The notes beneath the pieces are model-generated. The model worked only from the letters and a program-made list of their open reading frames with translations, ran no database searches and was not told where the DNA came from. A stretch of 5,289 bases of DNA from an archaeon (GTDB lineage Archaea; Thermoproteota; Nitrososphaeria; Conexivisphaerales; UBA164). The first letter of the stretch is position 1. Each line of letters begins with the position of its first letter. The translations under genes and the position numbers were made by a program. The stretch spans positions 1-5,289 of the forward strand of contig JAJZYL010000086.1 of the NCBI GenBank assembly GCA_021798095.1, written 5' to 3'. Below, piece after piece: positions 1 through 5,289 of this stretch.

Positions 1-7
1 AGAGCAC

Positions 8-913
8 ATGACTACTTACCGCAAGCTGCAACAGATAGGTGGCAGGTCGCTCTTAATGACCCTGCCTAGGTCGTGGGTTGAAAGAATGGGGCTCCAAAAG
101 GGGTCTTCAGTGGTGGTGGAGGAATCAGCCTCAGGAAACCTGATAATAACCCCATTTTCCCAAGGGGGCAGTCAGCCAAGAAATGTAGTCAAGCTTGATT
201 TAGATGGAAAGAAGGAGGGGGTGATAGTGAGGCTTATATCCGCTGCGTATTTAAACGGTAGTGATGAACTATACATCAAGCTCAAGCACGGTCCCGTAAG
301 GAACCGCGTACTCCAGTTCATTGCCACGCACATGCCTGGCTTCGAGTCTTTCAGCGAGGACGAATCAACTTTAAATTACCGCTTTACAATGAACCTTAAA
401 TCGCTGAGCCCAAAGGAGATCATGCTGAGGATGGACAGGCTTTCAAGTTTCATGTGCGACGATCTGGTGAGTGGAAATACCGGGATGATTGAAAGGGAGG
501 ATGGAGAAATCGATCGCCTGTATTTTGCGCTCATAAGGCTCCTAAGAAATGCCGTTTCAAATTCGGATATAGCTTTGTATTACCAGCTTTCTCCAACTGA
601 TTGTCTTGATTACAGGCTGGTGGCTCATATACTGGAGAGGTTTGGCGATGATCTGGTTAACATATCGAAGTACGCCCCTGTCAGCAAGCAGCTGTTTGAG
701 TTCCTAGACGGCCTTAAGGAGTTCAAGACCAGTTCATTGGGCGCCTTCCTCGGTTACCGAGCCGAGCCAATTGAGCTTATCAGGGTATTCGACCTCCTGA
801 GCGCCAAACTGAAGGAGATGCCGGACATCGAGGTGCTTAGGCCTTACCTTAGACACCTGCTTGAGCTCGCCGCTGATATATCCGACCTATCGAGAACGCT
901 ATATGCCTCCTGA
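8..913 (+). CDS. AbrB-domain PhoU-like regulator
   Basis: A 301-residue protein with two parts. Residues about 4-50 look like an archaeal AbrB/SpoVT swapped-hairpin DNA-binding domain: a 'KLQQIGGRSLLMTLPRSWV' start followed by 'GLQKGSSVVVEE'. Residues about 130-298 are helical and resemble PhoU. They carry the acidic E/DxxxD signatures of PhoU metal-binding helices, D165xxxD169 and E210xxxD214, the second inside 'LERFGDDLVNIS', which is very like the usual 'LERIGDHAVNI'. Residues 55-125 form a less conserved linker. AbrB-PhoU fusions are widespread in archaea and are annotated as phosphate uptake regulators; direct transcription control through the AbrB domain is inference. No pst or pit transporter gene lies nearby, so the phosphate link is by family only. 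The ATG at position 8 fits the usual length before the AbrB domain, but the frame is open to the left edge, so a slightly earlier start cannot be excluded. Its promoter is outside the window. Confidence 0.88.
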   Translation: MTTYRKLQQIGGRSLLMTLPRSWVERMGLQKGSSVVVEESASGNLIITPFSQGGSQPRNVVKLDLDGKKEGVIVRLISAAYLNGSDELYIKLKHGPVRNRVLQFIATHMPGFESFSEDESTLNYRFTMNLKSLSPKEIMLRMDRLSSFMCDDLVSGNTGMIEREDGEIDRLYFALIRLLRNAVSNSDIALYYQLSPTDCLDYRLVAHILERFGDDLVNISKYAPVSKQLFEFLDGLKEFKTSSLGAFLGYRAEPIELIRVFDLLSAKLKEMPDIEVLRPYLRHLLELAADISDLSRTLYAS

Positions 914-930
914 AAAATTCAAGGCCAGCG

Positions 931-966
931 ATCGGTTTATTATTACGGCCACACGGACTTTACAGA
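931..966 (+). promoter_or_regulatory. TATA-type promoter of trmI, leaderless
   Basis: The 53-base gap after the regulator gene holds a TATA-like box, tttatta at 936-942. Its centre is about 28 bases before the ATG at 967. An archaeal start site lies about 26 bases after the TATA centre, which would put it within a base or two of the ATG. No Shine-Dalgarno sequence stands before the ATG, which agrees with a leaderless mRNA. This is read from sequence only. Confidence 0.5.
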
Positions 967-1728
967 ATGGAGCGCATTGGCGAACATGAATATGTTTTGG
1001 TGATGAGTGAAAGAGGTAAGAGCTGGCTCATCAAGGCGGAGAAGGATAAGAAATTCCAGACCCATATTTCAACGATCGATATGAACGACATACTGGGGGC
1101 TGCTTATGGCAGTCACATCTATTCCGGGGGCCACTACGTGTTGTTAAGGCCCACCCTTGAAGACCTTATCATGAGATACAGGAGGGGGACACAGATCGTT
1201 TATTCGAAGGACGCGGGCTATATATTGATACGGCTCGACCTGAGGGATGGGAAGAAGGTCCTGGAGATGGGCACTGGGAGCGGAGCGATGTCCTCATACC
1301 TTGCATCGGCTGTATCATCCAGCGGGCGTGTGTTATCCTATGAAATAAGGGATGATTTTATGCCAATAGCGAAAAGAAACCTGGAAATGTCGGGCCTGCT
1401 CCGATACGTTGAGCTGAGGGACATCAAGGTTCAGCCAGTCCCCGACGATGAATCCTGTGACTCTGCGTTCGTTGACCTTGGGGACCCGTGGGAGCATGTC
1501 GGGGAGGTCTACAGGGCAGTCAGGCCGTCTGCTCCTGTAAGCTTCCTCATCCCAACAATCAACCAGGCGGAGAGGCTTTCGACAGCCCTAACTCTGGGTG
1601 GATTCGGGATGATGGATACGGTGGAGATAATGATAAGGAAGATGAACATAGCTGAAGGAAAATCGAGGCCATCAGTATTTATGTCCGGCCATACCGCTTA
1701 TCTGATGTTCGCCAAGAAACTGGTCTGA
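967..1728 (+). CDS. trmI: tRNA (adenine-N1)-methyltransferase TrmI
   Basis: A 253-residue class I SAM-dependent methyltransferase that adds N1-methyl to A58 of the tRNA T-loop. Archaeal members such as the Pyrococcus enzyme also modify A57, on the way to 1-methylinosine. The N-terminal 60 residues form the small beta domain typical of TrmI. The family signature 'RGTQIVYSKDAGYI' is at 73-86. SAM motif I is 'VLEMGTGSGAMS' at 98-109, with acidic E126 ending the next strand ('SYEIRDDF'). The catalytic-loop motif 'VDLGDPWEHV' at 169-178 supplies D170, which matches the active-site aspartate in this family, and 'PTINQAERL' follows at 196-204. The length equals that of other archaeal TrmI proteins, and the ATG at 967 gives the expected N-terminus. 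It is followed by ribosomal protein S26e, so two translation genes are adjacent, but each appears to have its own promoter. Confidence 0.93.
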   Translation: MERIGEHEYVLVMSERGKSWLIKAEKDKKFQTHISTIDMNDILGAAYGSHIYSGGHYVLLRPTLEDLIMRYRRGTQIVYSKDAGYILIRLDLRDGKKVLEMGTGSGAMSSYLASAVSSSGRVLSYEIRDDFMPIAKRNLEMSGLLRYVELRDIKVQPVPDDESCDSAFVDLGDPWEHVGEVYRAVRPSAPVSFLIPTINQAERLSTALTLGGFGMMDTVEIMIRKMNIAEGKSRPSVFMSGHTAYLMFAKKLV

Positions 1729-1777
1729 AGAGGACATCCGGGCCATGGTGACGGTGTATAGAAGCAAGTTATAGATA

Positions 1778-1811
1778 CATTTAAAAAGCTTAGGAAAGGA
1801 GACGTATCGAA
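1778..1811 (+). promoter_or_regulatory. TATA-type promoter of S26e, leaderless
   Basis: The box tttaaaaa at 1780-1787 is centred about 28 bases upstream of the TTG start at 1812, so transcription should begin at about 1810-1812. A purine run, ggaaaggag at 1793-1801, looks like a Shine-Dalgarno sequence ending 10 bases before the TTG. If the TATA box is used, however, that run lies upstream of the transcription start and could not serve as a ribosome binding site on the main transcript. Confidence 0.55.
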
Positions 1812-2096
1812 TTGACCAAAAAACGGAAGAGCCGTGGACGGAGCAAGGGGGGAAAGGGCAGAAGCGATTATGTTGAGTGTAGCAACTGCGGGTCAAGGGT
1901 GCCTCGGGATAAGGCTAAGAAGGTTACTCAAAGGGTATCCCTTGTGGAACCAACGCTCGCCAGGGAGCTCAGCCAGAAGGGGGCCTATATTCCTGTGTCA
2001 TACGTAACCAAGTATTATTGCATTTCATGTGCAGTCCACTACGGAGTTGTTAAGGTCAGAGCTCGAGAGGATAGGAGAACCTCCTATAATTCATAG
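1812..2096 (+). CDS. rps26e: 30S ribosomal protein S26e
   Basis: A 94-residue protein of the small ribosomal subunit, located near the mRNA exit and the 3' end of 16S rRNA. It matches the archaeal S26e pattern end to end: a basic 'KKRKSRGRSKGGKGRSDYVEC' type N-terminus, a zinc knuckle formed by C23 and C26 ('CSNC') with C70 and C73 ('CISC'), 'VPRDKAKKVT' at 30-39, 'GAYIPVSYVTKYYC' at 57-70 and 'AVHYGVVKVR' at 74-83. The start is TTG. An in-frame stop (TAG at 1791-1793) lies only 18 bases upstream and no ATG or GTG comes between, and the family's N-terminus begins exactly here. S26e occurs in eukaryotes and TACK/Asgard archaea and is generally absent from Euryarchaeota, so it is the best taxonomic marker in the window. 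Confidence 0.95.
   Translation: MTKKRKSRGRSKGGKGRSDYVECSNCGSRVPRDKAKKVTQRVSLVEPTLARELSQKGAYIPVSYVTKYYCISCAVHYGVVKVRAREDRRTSYNS
2071..2087. repeat. Perfect 7-bp inverted repeat before ubiA
   Basis: ATAGGAG (2071-2077) and CTCCTAT (2081-2087) are exact reverse complements separated by three bases, AAC. The repeat lies in the last codons of the S26e gene and ends 24 bases before the prenyltransferase ATG. It overlaps a TATA-like tataat at 2085-2090. It could be an operator, an RNA hairpin in the S26e-ubiA transcript, or chance. Confidence 0.5.
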
Positions 2097-2111
2097 ATAA
2101 ACGACTATAAA
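2083..2111 (+). promoter_or_regulatory. Possible ubiA promoter, two TATA candidates
   Basis: Two TATA-like boxes precede the prenyltransferase. The first, tataat at 2085-2090, is centred about 24-25 bases before the ATG at 2112. The second, actataaaa at 2103-2111, would start transcription downstream of that ATG, near 2133-2136. With only 15 bases between the S26e stop and this ATG, read-through from S26e is also possible. No Shine-Dalgarno sequence is obvious immediately before the ATG. Confidence 0.3.
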
Positions 2112-2933
2112 ATGCAAAATAGGGTGATGGTGGTCCTTAGGGGCTTAAGGGGCCCCTCCATCGTATCCTCCCCATTCGCGGTCGTAGTTGGGACGGTGGT
2201 TTCAAGTAACATAAACTTCCTGGTCCTTGCATTGGAATTGATAGGCGTTACCCTTTTCCAGATGAGCGCAAATCTGGTGAACGATTACCAGGACCTCAGG
2301 GTGGAGAACAGAAAGGGCCTTCACAATTTCGTATTGCCGATAAGGGAATATCAGCTTCTTTTAAGGACTGCATATGTGTCAATGGCCGTGGGCTCGCTCC
2401 TAGGGGCCTTGGTAATCTCGATCACGGGTGCATACCTTCTTGTGATTCCACTAGGGATAGGTTTGGTCATGGCTTACGGTTATTCCGGCATTCCATTTAA
2501 CCTCAGCCGCTTCGGAGAGTTCGTTGTGCCGTTCTCCTTCTTTCTGATTTCGCTTGCCGTATTTTATTCCCAGGCGCTTACCATTACGCTGAACGGAATT
2601 CTGGCACCTGTGGCGGCCTCTCTCTTTGTATTTCTGACATATATAACGCACCAATTCTCTGATTATCAAGAGGACCTGAGGACGGGCAATCCAACGCTTT
2701 TGCTTAAGGTTGGGGTGCGCATTTCAAGCATTATAAGCTATGTAGCACTGGCTGTGATAATTATCCTCATGTATCTACTGGGCATATATTATACAATAGT
2801 TCCGATGCTTGCGCTCCCCTATTTCCTTTATATGGCACACAAAAATATGGACCCTATCTCCGTAAGGCGTGCCCAGGTTTACATACTTGCCCTGGAAGTT
2901 TTCTTCATAATCAATGCTATACTTATACATTAA
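2112..2933 (+). CDS. UbiA-family prenyltransferase, MenA-like
   Basis: A 273-residue integral membrane protein with about eight or nine hydrophobic segments, the usual size for UbiA prenyltransferases. These enzymes join an isoprenoid diphosphate to an acceptor through two Mg-binding acidic motifs. The first is 'NDYQDLRVE' at 57-65 (N57, D58, D61, with E65 where Asp is commoner). The second is 'DYQEDLRTGNPTLLLKVG' at 184-201 (D184, D188). 'YSGIPFNLSRFGEF' at 124-137 matches the conserved loop 'YtgpP...GlGE' between them. The 'NLVNDYxD' form and the N-terminal 'RGPSIVSSPFAVVVGT' are closer to MenA (1,4-dihydroxy-2-naphthoate prenyltransferase) than to the archaeal lipid enzyme DGGGP synthase. 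No menaquinone genes are adjacent, so the acceptor is uncertain. ATG 2112 is the longest start; GTG 2124, ATG 2127 and GTG 2130 are alternatives that keep every motif. The gene is close behind S26e and converges with the aminotransferase gene. Confidence 0.85.
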   Translation: MQNRVMVVLRGLRGPSIVSSPFAVVVGTVVSSNINFLVLALELIGVTLFQMSANLVNDYQDLRVENRKGLHNFVLPIREYQLLLRTAYVSMAVGSLLGALVISITGAYLLVIPLGIGLVMAYGYSGIPFNLSRFGEFVVPFSFFLISLAVFYSQALTITLNGILAPVAASLFVFLTYITHQFSDYQEDLRTGNPTLLLKVGVRISSIISYVALAVIIILMYLLGIYYTIVPMLALPYFLYMAHKNMDPISVRRAQVYILALEVFFIINAILIH

Positions 2934-2977
2934 AATGGCTATCGCCACGCCATAATCTATTAATGGTGTTCTGCCAT

Positions 2978-2993
2978 CCTTTTATTTCACTTT
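2978..2993 (+). terminator. T-rich stretch after ubiA, likely terminator
   Basis: The segment ccttttatttcacttt begins about 45 bases after the prenyltransferase stop codon. Archaeal transcription commonly ends at T-rich tracts without a strong hairpin, and this is the only such tract in the 114-base convergent gap. The rest of that gap (2934-3047) contains no gene or clear RNA structure, and no comparable T-run is seen there for the opposite strand. Confidence 0.4.
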
Positions 2994-3047
2994 AGAATTG
3001 TCCGCAGCGTTGATCAAGGCCTGTCGCCCATAAGTCGATATTGCCAC

Positions 3048-4190
3048 TCAGGCCGTGGCTTTAAATATCGAATCTAGACCATCCTCTATGGTTTTCATAG
3101 AACTCGCGTATGAGAGCCTTACAAAGCCCTTGTACTTCTCTCCAAAGGCCCCTCCAGGCGTTGTGCTTACGTGCGCCCTTTCCAACAGGAATTCGCTGGG
3201 CTCCATCCCGTCCTTTATACGCCCCGAAAGATCGATGAAAAAGTAGAAGGCCCCCTTTGGCTCCATAAAAGGAATATCGTTAGCCCTTAGCCGTGAGATT
3301 ATATACGCCCTTCTCCGGGCGAACTCCGCCACCATTTCCCGGACCTGCCCGCCGCATGACTTAAGGCCTTCAAGGGCGCCCACTTGAGTGAACGGAGCTG
3401 GGCAGGTTGCTATATGGCCCTGCATTTTGACCATTTGAGAAATCACAGGCTTGGGGGCCACTGCATAACCTAGCCTCCATCCAGTCATAGCATAGGACTT
3501 ACTGAAACCATCTATCAGGATAAGGCCGTCATCGTAACTGAGGAAGGAGGTAACGCTGACGTGATGCCCTTCATAGATTATATCCTTGTAGATCTCGTCG
3601 GAAATGACCCAGATCTTAGCGTCCTTGGCTATGTCGGTTATCCCTTTGATAACGCTTTCGCTGAACACCGCTCCTGTTGGGTTATTGGGGCTGTTCAGCA
3701 AAATGGCCTTAGTTCGGTCGGTTAAGCTGGAAGCCACGGAATCCAATACGGGTTGGAAGTCCTCTCCGGTATCTATGGTCACCGGCCTTCCTCCGCTAAG
3801 TTGTACCATCTGCTTGTAAGAAGGCCACGCCGGCTCAATTATTATGACTTCATCACCAGGATCGAGTATTGCCTCAAAGGTGTAGAACAGCGCCTGCTTG
3901 GAACCAGGAGTTATGATAACTTCAGAGGGGGACGCCTGATTCCCCGATCTTCTGGCTATCTCAGCCCTCAGCTCCGGAAGCCCCTGAGTCGAAGAGTAGT
4001 GCGTCATTCCCTTCTTTATGGCTTCATAGGCAGCCCTGACTATGGGCTCTGGGGTGTTAAAGTCCGGTTCCCCAACATCCAGCTTCCATATTGATATCCC
4101 TTTATCCTGAAGCTCCTTTGCCTTTTCACCCGCCTTCAGCGTAGCTGACTCTTCGATCTTTGCGAACTTGGACGGAGGCTTGTAAATCAT
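3048..4190 (-). CDS. Class I aminotransferase, aspartate type
   Basis: A 380-residue fold-type I, PLP-dependent aminotransferase of the aspartate aminotransferase class Ib/gamma type common in archaea. It moves an amino group between an amino acid, probably aspartate or an aromatic one, and 2-oxoglutarate. Visible landmarks are 'LDVGEPDFNTP' at 37-47, 'HYSSTQGLPELR' at 64-75, the phosphate-loop 'TPGSKQAL' at 94-101, 'PAWPSY' at 120-125, 'NSPNNPTG' at 166-173, 'SDEIY' at 197-201 with D198 and Y201 for the pyridine ring and phenol, the Schiff-base lysine K231 in 'FSKSYAMTGWRLGY', and substrate carboxylate-binding R358 in 'FVRLSYA'. All key residues are present and the length is normal. The exact substrate cannot be told from sequence; alanine, aromatic or prephenate aminotransferase are possible. 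It lies 40 bases after the ferritin-VIT gene on the same strand but has its own TATA box. Confidence 0.9.
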   Translation of the reverse strand: MIYKPPSKFAKIEESATLKAGEKAKELQDKGISIWKLDVGEPDFNTPEPIVRAAYEAIKKGMTHYSSTQGLPELRAEIARRSGNQASPSEVIITPGSKQALFYTFEAILDPGDEVIIIEPAWPSYKQMVQLSGGRPVTIDTGEDFQPVLDSVASSLTDRTKAILLNSPNNPTGAVFSESVIKGITDIAKDAKIWVISDEIYKDIIYEGHHVSVTSFLSYDDGLILIDGFSKSYAMTGWRLGYAVAPKPVISQMVKMQGHIATCPAPFTQVGALEGLKSCGGQVREMVAEFARRRAYIISRLRANDIPFMEPKGAFYFFIDLSGRIKDGMEPSEFLLERAHVSTTPGGAFGEKYKGFVRLSYASSMKTIEDGLDSIFKATA

Positions 4191-4223
4191 ATGGCAAGGG
4201 TTTGTATGTCATGTTATAAAAAG
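4191..4223 (-). promoter_or_regulatory. Aminotransferase promoter, leaderless; T-run
   Basis: Read on the - strand, the 40-base gap contains CTTTTTATAACAT (4223 down to 4211). The TATA-like part is centred about 28 bases before the ATG at 4190, so transcription should start at or next to that ATG. The TTTTT run in the same element begins 9 bases after the stop codon of the upstream ferritin-VIT gene, so it might also terminate that transcript. Confidence 0.5.
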
Positions 4224-4230
4224 TTAGAGG

Positions 4231-5289
4231 TCAGGGAACGGTGATGTGCACGGCCAGGTTGATACCCTTCCCGAGGAGGAAAGTCCCAGCGGCCGCCCCC
4301 AGCCCTATCAACACCATTTCGAGCGCCCTTCTTCGCGGGTTCAACCCACTGAACATGCCGGTAATATAACCCGCAAGCGCTAGCACCACGGCTGTGAAAG
4401 TAACTGAAAGAAGCTGGCTTAAAAGAATTGGTAGAGGTAATACATACGGTATTATCGGGATAACAGCGCCGATGAAGTAGAAGATGCCCGTATATATGGC
4501 CGACGATGAAGGGCTTTTCAGTTCCTCAGGCGAAACGCCCACCCGCTCCCTAGAAAGGATGGAAAATAATGTTCGCTTTATATCCTTGGATCTGGAGAGT
4601 GTTTTCCGGTCGACCTCAAGTCCCCTCTCCTTCATTATAGCTATTAGCTCTTCCTCCTTTTGCTTTGTCAGGGCCTCAGTCTCCAGTTTCAGCCTTGTCA
4701 ACTGTCCTTCTTTTACTCCTCTTTCGGACTTGCTTGAAACGTACGCACCAGCAGCCATAGAAAGAGTTCCTGCTATTCCTACCACGAATCCGGCCAGCGC
4801 TACAAGCGCAGGCAGTGGGTAAATACCAGCGAAACCTGAAACGGCGGCCAGTACTTCCACAAGGCCATCGTTCATGCCGAAGAGGATGTCCCTTATATTT
4901 TCTATAACGTTGAACCTGGATACCTTCTGTTCCGCGAAGAAGGATTCATGTTCAAGTTCGTCTCCAATTATTCCCCTTAGCTGCTCCTTCTCATCGTCAG
5001 TAAGATCGGAGTCCACTAGGAAGCCAATATACTTACCCACGGCCGCCTGCTCAGCGGCCTCGAACACCTGCATTATGAATCCGACGCCCATTATCCTGCT
5101 GAGGAAGGCGAACAATTTGATGCGCCACCCCTTTACAGTATTTTTGGGTTTCTGACCCCGTTTTTCCATGATCTTCATCCAGTATCTCATGTGGCTCCCT
5201 TCAATGGCTGACAGGCTGGACAACTTCTCCTTGATGGCCACATCTGAATAGATGTTTGAAAGTTCCTTGTAAAGCATTAAATCATGTAG
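4231..5289 (-). CDS. Ferritin-like/VIT1 iron transporter, 5' partial
   Basis: A fusion of a ferritin-like diiron domain to a CCC1/VIT1-type membrane transporter for Fe2+ or Mn2+, resembling bacterial MbfA, an iron exporter. Numbering is from the ATG at 5277. Ferritin part, 1-115: ExxH pairs E26/H29 and E107/H110, with helix-3 E73/E76 and the E76-x6-Y83 spacing. VIT part: 'FGMNDGLVEVLAAVSG' at 133-148 with D137; second membrane helix about 156-182 with 'LSMAAGAYVSS'; a charged cytoplasmic metal-binding region about 183-256 rich in Glu (E185, E190, E199, E201, E208-E210, E217, E221); three more membrane helices at about 261-280, 290-309 and 317-339. The frame is open through the window edge (L-H-D-L before M1). 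'LHDLMLYKEL' matches the middle of ferritin helix 1, whose glutamate ligand should precede it, so the ATG at 5277 is probably internal and the true start lies beyond 5289. Direction of transport is not known. Confidence 0.87.
   Translation of the reverse strand, partial: LHDLMLYKELSNIYSDVAIKEKLSSLSAIEGSHMRYWMKIMEKRGQKPKNTVKGWRIKLFAFLSRIMGVGFIMQVFEAAEQAAVGKYIGFLVDSDLTDDEKEQLRGIIGDELEHESFFAEQKVSRFNVIENIRDILFGMNDGLVEVLAAVSGFAGIYPLPALVALAGFVVGIAGTLSMAAGAYVSSKSERGVKEGQLTRLKLETEALTKQKEEELIAIMKERGLEVDRKTLSRSKDIKRTLFSILSRERVGVSPEELKSPSSSAIYTGIFYFIGAVIPIIPYVLPLPILLSQLLSVTFTAVVLALAGYITGMFSGLNPRRRALEMVLIGLGAAAGTFLLGKGINLAVHITVP

Noticed and set aside
1672..1896. 74-codon open frame on the - strand
   Set aside because: It overlaps the end of trmI and the start of S26e, both clearly real, and its translation has no recognisable domain.
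2135..2156. Repeated GGGG runs and a ggggcccc palindrome at the start of ubiA
   Set aside because: They are explained by the coding of the repeated residues LRG-LRG-P; no regulatory role is needed.
2451..2669. 72-codon open frame on the - strand
   Set aside because: It lies wholly inside the prenyltransferase gene, and its basic, low-hydrophobicity product is what antisense reading of membrane-helix codons gives.
2934..3047. Small RNA or small gene in the convergent gap
   Set aside because: Only short chance stems (for example atggc 2935-2939 with gccat 2949-2953) and open frames of a few codons are present, and nothing resembles a tRNA or known RNA.
3753..4094. 113-codon open frame on the + strand, and smaller ones at 3055-3246 and 3604-3819
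   Set aside because: All are antisense to the aminotransferase, whose motifs are intact throughout; no start signal or family resemblance supports them.
4484..5155. Serine-rich open frames on the + strand (4484-4822 and 4874-5155)
   Set aside because: They are antisense to the ferritin-VIT gene; the serine-rich composition is typical of antisense reading of its codons.
1..5289. CRISPR array, mobile element, toxin-antitoxin or defence system
   Set aside because: No spaced direct repeats, transposase or nuclease motifs, or terminal inverted repeats are seen, and all six genes belong to known housekeeping or transport families.

Overview
The window is an ordinary-looking, gene-dense piece of archaeal chromosome. 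A ribosomal protein S26e gene is present. This protein is known from eukaryotes and from TACK (crenarchaeal/thaumarchaeal-type) and Asgard archaea, and is generally missing from Euryarchaeota. Together with an AbrB-PhoU fusion, an archaeal-length TrmI, frequent AGG arginine codons and TATA boxes placed about 28 bases before start codons, this suggests a TACK-lineage archaeon, possibly thermophilic. I cannot name the genus from the sequence alone.

Layout: four genes run on the + strand and two on the - strand, and the two groups converge at about 2934-3047. On the + strand: an AbrB-PhoU regulator (8-913), tRNA m1A methyltransferase TrmI (967-1728), ribosomal protein S26e (1812-2096, TTG start) and a UbiA/MenA-type membrane prenyltransferase (2112-2933). 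On the - strand: a ferritin-like/VIT1 iron transporter (4231-5289, cut by the right edge of the window) followed by a class I PLP aminotransferase of the aspartate aminotransferase type (3048-4190). No gap between genes exceeds about 115 bases.

Regulation: trmI, S26e and the aminotransferase each have a TATA-like box centred about 28 bases upstream of the start codon. That is the spacing expected if transcription begins at or within a base or two of the start codon, so they probably give leaderless mRNAs. The prenyltransferase start is less certain. It lies just after S26e and has two possible TATA boxes, one of which overlaps a perfect 7-base inverted repeat at the end of the S26e gene.

Function: the genes do not form one pathway. 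TrmI and S26e both belong to translation. The prenyltransferase makes a membrane lipid or quinone precursor. The ferritin-VIT protein handles iron, the aminotransferase handles amino acids, and the PhoU-like protein is a regulator without phosphate-transport genes beside it here. I found no mobile element, CRISPR array, tRNA, rRNA or clear novel system. The most useful observations are the truncated iron transporter with a checkable prediction just outside the window, the leaderless promoter pattern, the forced TTG start of S26e and the inverted repeat before the prenyltransferase gene.
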